Position numbers and translations under genes: made by a program
Assembly (NCBI GenBank): GCA_032622095.1
Contig: CP136066.1
Span: 49,510,911 to 49,574,910 of the forward strand
Source of the DNA: Siphonodentalium dalli
Lineage: Eukaryota; Mollusca; Scaphopoda; Gadilida; Siphonodentaliidae
DNA: 64,000 nt
Reading direction: 5' to 3'
Notes under the pieces: generated by a model
Databases searched by the model: none
Seen by the model: only the letters and a program-made list of their open reading frames with translations
Told to the model about the DNA's origin: nothing
Shown: piece after piece, positions 10,210 through 20,377 of the stretch
Numbering within the stretch: the first letter of the stretch is position 1
Layout: each line of letters starts with the position of its first letter

Positions 10210-11529
10210 TCTGGGTCTGTTTAGGAACTGTAATAACATTGTTAGTTTCTCGGTGGGTGGAAGGACCACACAAGGGATTAATTTAACCGGGAATAGTCCC
10301 ATTGTGTGTAGAAGCATCTAACACCTGGAAATCATTTAACAGACTTGCTCAACACCCTCCCTATACCAAGAGGGTATATATTTTATTGCTAGTATATATC
10401 GCTTATATAGCTGTGTGTTTTTCATTTCCTCTGTACCTGCAATTGTTTACGATTGTCATGAACGTGCATGACAAGGAAACGTTCGGTGGCCAATCTGCAT
10501 TATTGTAACTTCGTCGTATAGGTATATGTGATCATGAAGCAACCCATGCACATATGCTATAAGGAAACTATGTGTTATTTACTAAATCTATATTTGTCAC
10601 GTTCATTAATATGAATAGGTTATTGTCCCGGATACTGTATTCTATTTTATAATAGTCACACGGCAGTCAATTGTGCCCCATATTTGCTTTTGTTTCGTTA
10701 ACAAGCTGTTTTAAGTAAGTTTTTGATTCCATATTTCGTCTGTTTCGATTTGATTCGAATCACTGGCACCAGTTTCATTCTTATTACTTCAATGGTTATT
10801 ATTCCTTTTTCACGAATATAAATTATAAGACCCTACATACAAACACTGTTGAAGACTGAGCTACACCATATAGACCACCGACACATTGCAAGACTGATAT
10901 AACTGATCTAGCAAATTTGCATTTTTGTCGAACTCAGCTACATGAATGCGATTCTTACTGACTTGGTTATTGGTTAATATACTGTTTCATTATTTTATAG
11001 TAGTTATAGTCACACACATTTGCTGACACATATATGGTTCAAATTATGGATAATGTTTACATTATATACCGATAATCATTTATTATCAGTACCAAGTGGA
11101 CCAATTGATGCTGGTGTGGTAACGTATTCAGGTTATGTCTACATATTTACTGTTGATACCAGTCATACCACTGATGCAATAATTCGATTCGAGATTCGAT
11201 TGGCTTGACTGATTTCGAAATGAAATTGCTCGATTCGCATATCCCTAAGCATTACATATCGTGGGTTATATGGTTTTAACCCAGACACGCTCGGATTCGT
11301 ATTAGGCTTTGAATTAGTGTGAACTAATTTCGTAGGTATTTGCAGTTGCTTCAGTCTGATATTTTCTCTGCGTATAAATTTTAAACGGACGGGGTGCATT
11401 ACCATTTAGTCTACTATACGTAGATGGAGTGTGCTTGTATATTTTGATTTGTTGTTATTTATTATGTTCTACCTGACAATAGATCCATATATTCGAAGTA
11501 TAAATATAGATTTCATTGTTTAGGTTTAA
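10210..11529. other. No recognised feature
   Basis: AT-rich sequence with short open frames on both strands (for example 10,302-10,508 and 11,163-11,405) that have no domain, no splice context and no repeat relationship I can see. Confidence 0.4.
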
Positions 11530-11695
11530 TTCTACCTGAGGTTCGTGCATGTTCATCGGTTCACGCTTTGTTTTATATAACAATAACTTTGAGACTTCAA
11601 AAGGGTAGACTGTATTGTTCTGAGGTTCATGCTGGTTCCCGAGTTCACAGGCTTTGTCTTTATATAACTTTATATAACAATAACTTTGAATTTCT
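11530..11695. repeat. Two-copy tandem repeat of about 100 bp
   Basis: The phrases CTGAGGTTC..GCATG/GCTGG, GAGTTCACAGGCTTTG / CGGTTCACGCTTTG and TATATAACAATAACTTTGA occur twice in the same order, the second copy with a short internal duplication of CTTTATATAA. Confidence 0.6.
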
Positions 11696-12403
11696 AAGGA
11701 TTATTTCGGCCAATTTGGCCGGTTACTTCATGTGAGTTTTTCATCTGACGTGTGTGTCGGAATAATGATATGGAGGATTTATGTAAATGTTAGCCCAAAC
11801 TACATTTCCAAGTAACGATGGTTTTGTTGTTTATTTTGAGGAATAATACCGCGTCAGATGAATTCAGCCCAAATATGTTAACAGTTGTCGTGTAAAACAT
11901 TCGGCAGTAAGTTAGCGTTATTTAGTATTTGTGGATGTCCTTTAACATGTGGAAAATAGACTACTGCGCTTGAACGAGCATGTGAATTGTCGTTTTTAAT
12001 GTATAGCAACTTTATAATCAATAAGAGAGGCATTCTCTGTCAAATAAGGTCGCTCTATTTACGATACCAATTGGGGAACTTTGTGAATTAAATTACGCGT
12101 AAACTTAACCTGCTGCAAATAGAAAAGGTGTCGGAATCGGCGTACTCGCCTCAGGGCTAACTCGCCCCAATCGGCGAGTGCCAACTCGGAATAAAAGGCC
12201 AACTCGGAATAAAAGATGCATACGGGGTGTTATATGGCGTTTGGTCCGTTGTTTCTCAATGAATATTATTGAAATTTGGTGTATATGTCCGGGCTGGGAC
12301 ATGGAATACAACAACGTTTGAATTGTTTTTAAATTTACAAATTTGTTGATTTTATTCATTTTGTTTTCGTTCTGAAACACACTATAAAGTGTATATAATA
12401 TAA

Positions 12404-12702
12404 TAACGAACACGAGACATACATAATTTATAAACTGTTATCAAAAGATATCAAATTCAATACATGACAAAGATGACTCAGTGGAGTTTATAAAGTGAAC
12501 ATAAAAACATTGAGGTAAGAATCTTTTTAAGGAATGCAACTTTATTTAATGATAATAAACACATAAATTAAAATAACAAACATGAGACATACATGATTTA
12601 TAAACTGTTAACAAAATATATCAAACTCAATACATGACAAAGATGACTCAGTGAAGTTTATAAAGTGAACATAAAAATATTAAGGTAAAAATCTTTTTAA
12701 GC
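12404..12702. repeat. Tandem duplication, 170 bp period
   Basis: TAACGAACACGAGACATAC at 12,404 recurs as TAACAAACATGAGACATAC at 12,574. About 125 bp of each unit align with few changes (through ATCTTTTTAAG); the rest is spacer. The region 11,700-12,400 before it shows nothing recognisable. Confidence 0.8.
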
Positions 12703-12710
12703 ATTACTAA

Positions 12711-12920
12711 ACCGTTTAGCACAGTCCACTTCACTCATCCGATCATCACTAAACTTCATATTTATCTTGATATTGATCTATCAGATGAGAGCTATCAAAT
12801 ATTTTTTTAATTTTATAGGAAAAAATGGTCGCCAGCGGCCATATTGCATTTACGTTATATGTTATCGCGTCATGTCGATATCTAGTATTAGTTAGAAATT
12901 TCACCTTTCCAGATTCATAA
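12711..12920 (-). pseudogene. Decayed CUB-like exon, paralogue of the exon at 13,870-14,070
   Basis: On the minus strand a stretch reads ESGKVKFLTNTRYRHD, aligning with ECGKLKYLRNTDYPNE of the neighbouring exon. Further on, INMKFSDDRMSEVDCAK in another frame matches INIKCGDYQMRDMTVQ. The homology therefore runs across the whole exon but is broken by frameshifts and stops, and a cysteine has become serine. The DNA similarity (GAT.AGAGCTATC.AAT, TCGCCAGC) is also visible. CUB-type domains are extracellular interaction modules; assignment to that family rests on the CG..L....YP text and is tentative. Confidence 0.45.
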
Positions 12921-13284
12921 TTGCTCCATTGACTGTAACAGATGGAATTATTCCCCTCTTCGGATAGAGTGTCACTGAAACTTTATTTTGTCAGACTGTC
13001 TGTATAGTCACTGATTATATATGGCAATAATCTGTAATAAGATGTAGCACTATTTTATTTTATATTTACATGCATTGCTGTTATTATACAACAATTCTAA
13101 TCCCCCCCTAGATCATCATGTGATCGACCATACATCGCGCGAGGACCTGGTTGAATTAAGGGGGGTTTTATGGATAACTTCTGTCCTCAAGCTAGATTAT
13201 ACTTATGACATTTAATGGCATGTTTCTAACGTGGAGGGTTAGATATGCTTGAGACACCACCACTCTTCAATTCACACCAAGTTA

Positions 13285-13650
13285 TCAGCTGTCATATTCG
13301 GATATTAGAACCCATAGCCATGATATATGGTTTATTTTGTGTATACTAGTAATATTGTTATTTTCAGTACCTTTATATACCAGTACTGTGTATAACAATG
13401 CATATAAATTAATCCATGTATACATGTATATTGATTCAACGGATTCAGTGGTTTTGTCCATAAGTCTATCAAATATGCGGGGAAAACATGGCCACAAGCA
13501 GTACACCCTGTTAAATTTCGAATTTGAAGCAATTGGCGCACCCTGCAGCCAGCTTTTATTGGAGAACTTTTTCTCACGTGGATAGTTTGGGTCACCGCTA
13601 GATGTGAGCCATGTTTTGTTCTCAAGCTGTCCTTGTGAAGACATCACTGC
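13285..13650 (-). pseudogene. CUB-like exon remnant (LENKTWLTSSGDPNYPRE), frameshifted
   Basis: The minus-strand frame begins after an AG near 13,650 and contains QLENKTWLTSSGDPNYPREK, similar in shape to the start of CUB domains (g.l.sp.yP..yp). After KFSNKSWL the sensible continuation (QIRNLTGCTACGH) is in a different frame, so at least one indel is present. Two overlapping minus-strand frames (13,285-13,647 and 13,332-13,625) are the two halves of this reading. The family assignment is an inference from pattern; a profile search would decide. Confidence 0.3.
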
Positions 13651-13869
13651 CAGCGGTGATCTGGAATTTTACTATTTTTATGGCTAAATAATTTGGTTGA
13701 TCCTACAGACGACACCCCTTGTCCGAACGTCACCAGATTCCACAATGATCTTCTGGATAACCAGGGTGAGAGTAATCTAATTTTCCCGAATTTCGTTAAA
13801 AAACATTACCACAGGCAGCAATTTGGTATCTTACTGTTTGATCCTCTTTTGCGTGACTGAATTGTTTAG

Positions 13870-14070
13870 CAACTGTACAGTCATATCCCTCATCTGATAG
13901 TCACCACACTTTATATTGATCTTCGGGCTGACAACTAGATGGGAGCTATCGAATGCTTTGAATTTTTTTGGAAAACATTGTCGCCAGCAGTCATCTTCTA
14001 TTTTGGTTTTTATATACATGTATATCTCTTCATTCGGATAGTCAGTATTACGTAGGTACTTCAACTTTCC
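13870..14070 (-). pseudogene. CUB-like extracellular domain exon
   Basis: The minus-strand frame, open from an acceptor-like ATGACAG near 14,071, starts ECGKLKYLRNTDYPNEEIYM and continues with CWRQCFPKKFKAFDSSHL and INIKCGDYQMRDMTVQLLN. CG..L.YL.n.dYPne is the usual opening of a CUB domain, and cysteines are spaced plausibly, though the expected W.I core is not clean. A diverged copy lies 1.1 kb downstream on the same strand (12,711-12,920). Downstream intervening sequence at 13,690-13,780 has the possible fragment QKIIVESGDVRTRGVVC. These would be pieces of one minus-strand gene, the same direction as the right-arm CTLD gene, but no continuous splice chain is visible. Confidence 0.4.
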
Positions 14071-14251
14071 GCATTCCTGTCATCATTTGAAATATAAAAA
14101 TTTACCTGATACCATGCACCCTTCAAAATTTGTTTCGTCGTATCTATTTTAATGACCCGTATGGTAATATTGATACAGATATATTTGTCAAACATTTCTT
14201 TGTACAATATACAGGTATTTAGTTTGTAACTAAATCTAGAAATATATAATA

Positions 14252-14915
14252 GTAGCTGGTGGACCCTACTTCGTCCGGGATGTTCCCCTCTGATTTTCGG
14301 AGAATTGCGCGATTTAACCTTGAATTGACCATTTTAAAGGTGAACGTCATGTCGGGTCACGATTTGACCCGTCCATAACACTCCCCGGACAAAAGTCACG
14401 ACAAAAATACCCGTCGAAATCCGCCCGGCTTTACCCGATTTGACCTTGAATTGACAATTTTGAATGTCAAGATCAGGTCAGGGTCATAATATGACCCACC
14501 CGAAACACTCCTGGGACAAAAGTAACAGTAGGTATTATTTTACTTTGAAATACTTCCGTTTTACCAGATTTGACCTTGAATTGATCTTTTTGAATGTCAA
14601 AGTCAGGTCGGGATCAAGATTTGACCCGTCCAAATAGTCCAGAAACATGCCTACATCAGCACGTTCGAGAACATGGTCCCACGTGAAATTGGACCCGTCC
14701 ATATTGCTCCCGGGATCGAAGTAGTCCTACACACAATTTTTTAGTCGGATCGGTCAAGGTCCAGAAACATGCCTATGAGCGAGGTCAAGTTGACACGTTA
14801 AATACCAAATCCGAGTCGGATCAGTCGAGCAGTGTTAGAGTCTATAACACATACACACATGCATTCATGCATACACACATACATACAGACAGGTGTTCCA
14901 AAAATGTATAATCGA
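14252..14915 (-). mobile_element. Helitron-like element with internal minisatellite (664 bp)
   Basis: Read on the minus strand, it starts TCGATTATACATTTTTGG after a host A (14,916) and ends with a stem-loop (CCCGGACGAAGTAGGG), CCACCAG and CTAC, followed by host T (14,251). This is the A^TC...CTRR^T layout with one change in the last base. The interior repeats a ~150 bp unit with phrases such as GGTCAAATCGGG, CCTTGAATTGAC and ACTTTTGTCC. The same unit forms the body of the elements at 15,184 and 48,444. Confidence 0.7.
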
Positions 14916-15065
14916 TAGCTACAACAATTCTATGGTAGATAGTTCACGGCCGACCTGATGCATGCATCTTAGTTTGCTTGTATTGTATTGTTCTCCAGAT
15001 ACCTGTAGGGTATAGAGTTCATTCTTTTGTTTAGGAAAAGTAGAACGCTTTGTTCTCTTAAATCA

Positions 15066-15178
15066 CATGCTAATTAAGAACAATGGTTTTCCGTGTGGAA
15101 TGTATTTATGAACAATAGGTTTTCCGGGTTGAATATAATTAAGAACAATAGGGTTTCTGGGTGGAATGTATTGTTCCA
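15066..15178. repeat. Short tandem repeat, ~40 bp, three copies
   Basis: AAGAACAAT(A)GG.TTTTCCG.GT.GAATGTA recurs three times at about 15,077, 15,110 and 15,140. It lies between two oppositely oriented Helitron-like elements. Confidence 0.7.
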
Positions 15179-15183
15179 GACTA

Positions 15184-15873
15184 TCTAGCCTACACACTAG
15201 TTATATATATGTGTGTATGTCCTTTATAGACTCGAAAACGGCTGAACCGATTGAGCCCAAACTTGCTACATATGGGTACTTTTGTCCGGGAAGTGTCATG
15301 GACGGGTCAAATCGTGACCCCGACCTGACCCCGACCTTCAAAATGGTAAATTCAAGGTCAAATTAGGTAAAACTGGCGGATATCGATGAAATTTGATACC
15401 TAGGGGTACTTTTGTCCTGGGAGTGTTTTGGATGGGTCAAATCGTGACTACAACCTGACATTGACACCTTCAAAATGGTCAATTCAAGGTCAAATCTGGT
15501 AAAACTGGCGGATTTCGACGAAATTTGATACCTATGGGTCCTTTGTCCGGGGAGTGTTTTCAATGGGTAAAATCGTGACTACGACCTGACCTTGCCCTTC
15601 AAAATGGTCAATTCAATGTCAAATCGGGTGAAACTGGCGGATTTCGACGAAATTTGATACCTAGGGGTACTTTTTTTCAGGGGAGTGTATTGCACGGGTA
15701 AAATCGTTACCCCGACCTGACCTTGACCTTCAAAATTGTCAATTCAAGGTCAAATCGGGTCCAATTTCGCATGCGCCCGTGTCGTTGCTCATATACTCTC
15801 ATATACGCTCATATAGTCATGTTTCTGACAAAGGCATGGGACGAATCCCGCCAGTGGCGGGCTAACCTGTTAG
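15184..15873 (+). mobile_element. Helitron-like element with minisatellite, followed head-to-tail by another
   Basis: The probable 5' end is TCTAGCC after A (15,183). Next come the family's 5' phrase ATAGACTCGAAAACGGCTGA and about three and a half units of a ~150 bp minisatellite (GGGTCAAATCGTGAC.., CAAAATGGTCAATTCAAGG, GGATTTCGACGAAATTTGAT, TACTTTTGTCCGGGGAGTGT). The 3' end is the stem-loop CCCGCCAGTGGCGGG, CTAACCTG and TTAG at 15,870-15,873. The next base begins the TC terminus of the following element, with no host DNA between. Confidence 0.7.
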
Positions 15874-16529
15874 TCTACTATATATTTTGAGAACTCCGCA
15901 TATATATGTGTATATGTATACTTTATAGATTAGAAAACGGCTTGACCGATCGAGACCAAACTTCCTATCTAAGGGTAGACGGACGCGTCGTCATGCCGTT
16001 TTGGAGAAGATCAGAGCACCCCTTCTCCACTCTCAGTCACCAAAATGATATATAGTCACCGTCCTTGGCACTGTGGGGTTAATCGCGTTGATAGGTAAAG
16101 AGCGTTCGTATCTGCAGTGTCGTTGATAAAGCGCGTATGCGTGTAGTGTGATTCTTATGTCTGGGTACAGACGTGAGCGTGTCTGTATCCGGACATGAGC
16201 GTGTTGTGTGATTCTTATGTCTGTCTTCGTACTTAGGGGTTCCTAGGAATGTGGGAGATTTTCATCGGGTCATTTTTTCCGCCCATGCACCGTAAATCGT
16301 ACCTCTTTTAGGACGGGTACCATCACGGGACGGGTACCATCATTTCTCTTGATTAAAAAGGAAGAATTAACTCATTGAAAAACACAAAATTAAATTCTAA
16401 AATTAATTAAAAAAATTAATTAAAAAAATAAATAAAACAAATAAAATATTTTTTAAAAAGACAGAATTAACCCAAACAATTAAAGTCACGTTTCTGACGA
16501 TTGCCGCCAGTGGCGGGCTAACCTGCTAG
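15874..16529 (+). mobile_element. Helitron-like element, full-length copy (656 bp)
   Basis: It starts TCTACTATATATTTTGAG, directly after the CTRR-type end of the upstream element. It carries the same 5' phrase (ATAGATTAGAAAACGGCTTG) and ends with the hairpin GCCGCCAGTGGCGGGC, TAACCTG and CTAG at 16,526-16,529, followed by T. The body differs from the minisatellite members: it holds the ACGGGTACCATCACGGGACG repeat and a long A/T tract. It is the parent of the truncated mirror copy at 2,941-3,539. Confidence 0.75.
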
Positions 16530-16560
16530 TATTATATATATAATATTATCATATGGTAAA

Positions 16561-16800
16561 CTCACTATGTGTTTAAATAAACAGAACACATGCCTCAATT
16601 CTGTTTCATTTAGGTGTTTTTGATAAACACTAGTGTGTTTTAATAAAAGGAACACATGGTAAATCGCTAGTGTTTTTAAATAAACATAACACATGCCTGA
16701 ATACTGTTTCATTTAGGTGTTTTTGATCAACACTAGTGTTTTTAATAAACGAAACACATGCCTGAATACTGTTTCATTTAGGCGTTTTTGTGGAACACAT
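16561..16800. repeat. ~104 bp tandem repeat, right-arm version with fewer units
   Basis: CTGTTTCATTTAGG.GTTTTTG occurs three times (near 16,600, 16,704 and 16,770), against four in the left arm. Array contraction or expansion since the duplication is the simplest reading. Confidence 0.75.
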
Positions 16801-16831
16801 GTTTTGTATAATAATTTTTTACTGTATATAC

Positions 16832-17061
16832 TCATATCTGGCATATAAATTAGCTGTTTATAACACATGTGTCATCTATAACAGCATGGTCCTCCGTTGT
16901 GCTGCGGTACAACATTGCACAATATTTAGTTGTCTCTTGATTTGGTTCCGATGGTAGCCACACAACTGTCATGGACATCGGTGTGCCATCGCTGTATACC
17001 CAGTTCCCTTCACTGACTTTGTCGTTTCCGTCAACAAAGTAGTGTCCTATACCTCCTTGAT
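16832..17061 (-). CDS. C-type lectin domain, second exon (right copy, nonsense before last Cys)
   Basis: This exon encodes the C-terminal half of a CTLD. It begins after the acceptor CTTTGCAG (intron base 17,062) and reads HYFVDGNDKVSEGNWVYSDG, then WLPSEPNQ, YCAMLYRS and IDDTCVINS in one open frame. EPN is the calcium/mannose-type motif of active C-type lectins; the partner WND-like position reads IDD. The next codon, CAA in the left copy, is TAA here (16,850-16,852). The protein would stop before FICQI and lose the last conserved cysteine, which normally closes the domain's second disulfide. The ancestral stop would be at 16,832-16,834. Otherwise this is the better preserved copy. It may be a recent pseudogene, a sequencing error at one base, or a truncated variant. 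Confidence 0.75.
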
Positions 17062-18511
17062 CTGCAAAGTATAGTTTAGTTAACACTTGGCAAACTCAAT
17101 AATTCAAAAATATAAATAAATAGCAGTATATACCCGCGTGATGCGTAAGGAGTAAAACCGACGTTTATTTTCCATAAACCTTTATATGTGTTTAGTCAAT
17201 AACAATAATACTCTTGAATCAGACACGAGGCCGCAAGCACTTCGATGTCACCATGTTTAGTTCCTCGGTTTCTTGACATACAATATAACACATATATAGG
17301 GACAACAATCATACTGTACAACCTTGAAATGTTCGGACAGTATCCGTGATTTTGAATTGACAATGTCTTTTAAATGTTTTTTTTTAAAGTAGATGCATTA
17401 TGTTTGATATCAGCACATGATAATCGTCCGAGTGCTTTTTTCAAAAGGGTTACTTTGAAGAAATATTGTGGAATTTCCATCACAGACACCTAGCATTAGG
17501 TTTATCTGATATACTTGCAAATAGCTAAATATACGTCTTCGAACTGTTCGTTGAAAACAAACCAGAGCAGTTAACCAACGCAAGCGGGCATATACTATTA
17601 TAACAGTTTTCGTCACACTGTTTACCCAAAAATGACACTTCCTGATAATCAGATGAAAATATAAGTTACAGGCTAAGTCAATCCATATAAAATATCAAAC
17701 AAACAAAAGTACTGCATAACAATATTTCGGTTGAGTTAAGTCGGCCGATTTGCAATATGATGATGCGTAACAGTCCGGTTTAATTTAGTTTCTATAAATA
17801 TTTGTTCTTCTCGAATACCACGACGACACGGCGAATTAGCTCCATATGAACTCAAACATTAACAATATTACTGATATGACTGGCATTACATCTTTAGAGT
17901 TGTGCTGAACTGATATTTCATCGAGGGATAAACTCGGCCACATCAGCGCTACCTTAAACACACACTGGCCCATTTGACACAATGATGCAAACATATGTGC
18001 ATGTTGTATACCATATCGTAATTAGCAGTGACCTTTGAGGTAATCAATATGAAGTGATGATCAGGTGTCGACTTTCACAGGAGGAAGTACGTGTTTAATT
18101 TGTACCAGACAAGTCAAATGTCCAACGACCAACTCTTATAAAGAGCGTCATTCACCATTGCCAAAAACAAACTGTGTATAATGATGCGCGTTCTCAATCA
18201 TGACCTTTGTGATAGTGTTAAGACATTTTTACGATCGATTTCGTGGATTTTCGCGAAGCTTATGTGATATGAATGATGATGATTTCCGGATGTTCTTAAT
18301 TAATTGGTATAAAATAGGACCTGGTATCACTAAAGGATCATCAGTCCATACTTACATGACAATGATCTGAGTACTTCTAATACTGTATAACATCTGGCCG
18401 GGTACATCTAAAAGATCACCAGTACGTACTTACAAAACAATAGTCTGAGTGCTTCTGATAATGTATAACATCGGGATTGGTATCTCTAAAGGATCATCAG
18501 TCCATACTTAC
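17062..18511 (-). other. Presumed intron of the right CTLD gene, including the 78 bp donor array
   Basis: It runs from the donor GTAAGTATGG (reverse complement ending at 18,511) to the acceptor at 17,062. The three 78 bp donor units lie at 18,300-18,545, partly in the exon. The rest mirrors 1,086-2,305 and shows no coding signal. Confidence 0.6.
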
Positions 18512-18688
18512 ATAACAATGATCTGAGTGCTTCTGATACTGCATTGCTTGATAACCGCATGAGGTGGCCGGACATCAGGTCCGTGCATGCTTGTCTGGCG
18601 TCAATGTGATTGTTAACTGCGTCGTCACTCGTTGAAATATATATGCATCCACCGGCAGCAGACTTCGTAATATAAGGGCTCGGACAAC
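18512..18688 (-). CDS. C-type lectin domain, first exon (right copy, open)
   Basis: This 177-base exon is open in phase 1 to phase 2 and joins the second exon in frame. It reads GCPSPYITKSAAGGCIYIS, then HIDARQACTDLMSGHLMR and SEALRSLL. The two cysteines and the A..C..L pattern mark the N-terminal half of a CTLD. It is flanked by ATGACAG before it and GTAAGT after. No upstream exon with a start codon or signal peptide is visible between 18,689 and 18,971, so the gene's 5' part was either outside the duplicated segment or is absent. Confidence 0.75.
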
Positions 18689-18971
18689 CTGTCATCAAAT
18701 ATTTAAAAAATGTTTAGTGTTTAGTTATGTTGTTTGTTGGAAGCAATTTATGGATATTGAGATATATCTCTTATAAGAACGGCTTAGTTGGAAAAAATTA
18801 CATTCCTGTGTCTAATCCTACATTTTGATATACTATACGCCCCATTTATATGGAATATACCAGCTGAAATCGATCCTGTTATTGTAAACATCGAGTCTAT
18901 TTTTAGCTGTTTTCATTGGTGCTGTTTGCGTGTTCGCCATTACAGTATTCATTCTAAAACAGCCATATTGT

Positions 18972-19690
18972 TTTATGGTGCCCATATTCAGAATGAGCAA
19001 AGGGTGATGCCACAGTGTCCTGGGCCCACAAACAAGGTACCCTGCCTTGCTCACCGGAAGCTAATATTATGCTAATGATGAACAGACAGTCTGCCGTAGG
19101 AGCAGTTTTAGCCAGTCAAAAATAAAAATAGTGTAAATAACATTGTAGAGAATCCTGAATCTCAAGAATTGCTTACATATTGGTGTACATATACAAAACA
19201 CAACATATGCAACTTTAAATCCCACACGCAGTCGTGGCCAGGTTATTTTGTTTATATAATCGTTCCCGTTGCATTAATTTAGCATGTCCGTCATCAATGG
19301 AAAGTAACGAACTTATCCGAAAATGGCCGAATTCCCGCGATATCTTTCCGATGCCGTGCCGTTTGTTATGTCGCCGCCTATGTATATATGGTGTCGAACC
19401 TGGAACTTATCACTGTACAATCCGCAAACGTCCCCGTGTTATTTCATGAGTTATTTCATAAACATAAACAAGATTCATTTAATGCCAAAGGTAGAATTTC
19501 TAGGTTTTTGAAAATTACTCCCAATGAGTTAAAAAGATGCCACAATGTTTTGATAAGACCATCATCAGTTGCAGTTTGCTGACTATATGTCATGCTAAGC
19601 GCATGCCATATAATGTTTCGACTCGTTACGTGCAATACATGTGTACTAAGCCAGCTAGAGTCCGGGCATCGCCCGTGATCTTATCTAAAT
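18972..19690. other. No recognised feature; overlapping open frames
   Basis: Three overlapping plus-strand frames (19,234-19,582) contain text such as ELFHKHKQDSFNAKGRIS and FLKITPNELKRCHNVLI. It could be part of the retroelement that follows or of another decayed element. I do not recognise it. Confidence 0.3.
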
Positions 19691-19699
19691 AACGACAGA

Positions 19700-20377
19700 A
19701 CATAGGTTCCATGGGGATGATGAGATTGTTTTATTGTGTACAGAATATCATGTTATCGAACCAGGCTAATATCGCTCTTAATATCGATTTGGAACAACTC
19801 CAATCCGAGTAATATATGGATTTGCAACATGCCGAAAATCTACTTCACTGCTATAAAATAACGTGTAGGTATCCATTTTTTGCGACGGATGAGCCTATAC
19901 TTCTGGTAGGAGATTTAAATTCTAGGACAAGTAATATTGACGAGACAGAAAGGTACCCGACCCAGGACATTATTAATACATTGGAAATTATGGGGTACCC
20001 ATCTGATTTTATAACCCAGAATGAAAGAGACATTTGGGCTTATGAAGTACCTAAACGATATTCCGAAGATAGGGGCAGGGTCAATAGTTACGGATATAAA
20101 CTTTTAGATTTATCACTGATTTTTGTATAATTAACGGACGATTTGGTGAAGATAAGAATAATGAAAAATTAACATCCAATGACTGTAGTGTAATCGACTA
20201 TATGAACGGGAATATAAGTATTCTCAGATTAATCAAGAACTTCCGTGTGAACCCTTTTTCACCATTTTGGAGTGATGTTCATTCTGAGCTACATATCGAA
20301 TTAAACTTCGGCACCAACGTGAGGACGCAACATACCAACTGCATATCAGAAATAGAATCCTTACCAGAACAGGTATC
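19700..20377 (+). pseudogene. Apurinic endonuclease-like domain of the retrotransposon
   Basis: The clearest part reads EPILLVGDLNSRTSN, matching the GDFNaR motif of APE-type endonucleases that nick target DNA to prime reverse transcription. Downstream, NSYGYKLLDLSLIF matches the N..G..LldLC region. SVIDYM and a degraded FWSDVH stand where the catalytic SDH histidine motif is expected. The text before 19,816 (CTEYHV.EPG, EQLQSEYMDLQ) continues the domain in shifted frames. A stop after LIFV and frame changes at 20,130-20,160 break the protein. Confidence 0.7.

Larger units (their letters stand above)
15957..18971. repeat. Right arm of the ~3 kb inverted duplication
   Basis: Reverse complement of 414-3,539. 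The inner boundary (15,957, ..CAAACTTCCTATCTAAGG) lies 83 bp inside the Helitron-like element. The outer boundary (18,971, ..AGCCATATTGT) is in unique sequence. Gene order is therefore mirror-image, with the CTLD genes pointing towards each other across the spacer. Confidence 0.9.

Noticed and set aside
12105-12413. 102-codon minus-strand frame
   Set aside because: Contains a small DNA repeat (GTTGGCACTC / CCAACTCGGAATAAAAG), no domain and no splice signals.
13337-13585. Plus-strand frame overlapping the CUB-like region
   Set aside because: The minus strand carries the recognisable domain text; the plus frame is its antisense shadow.
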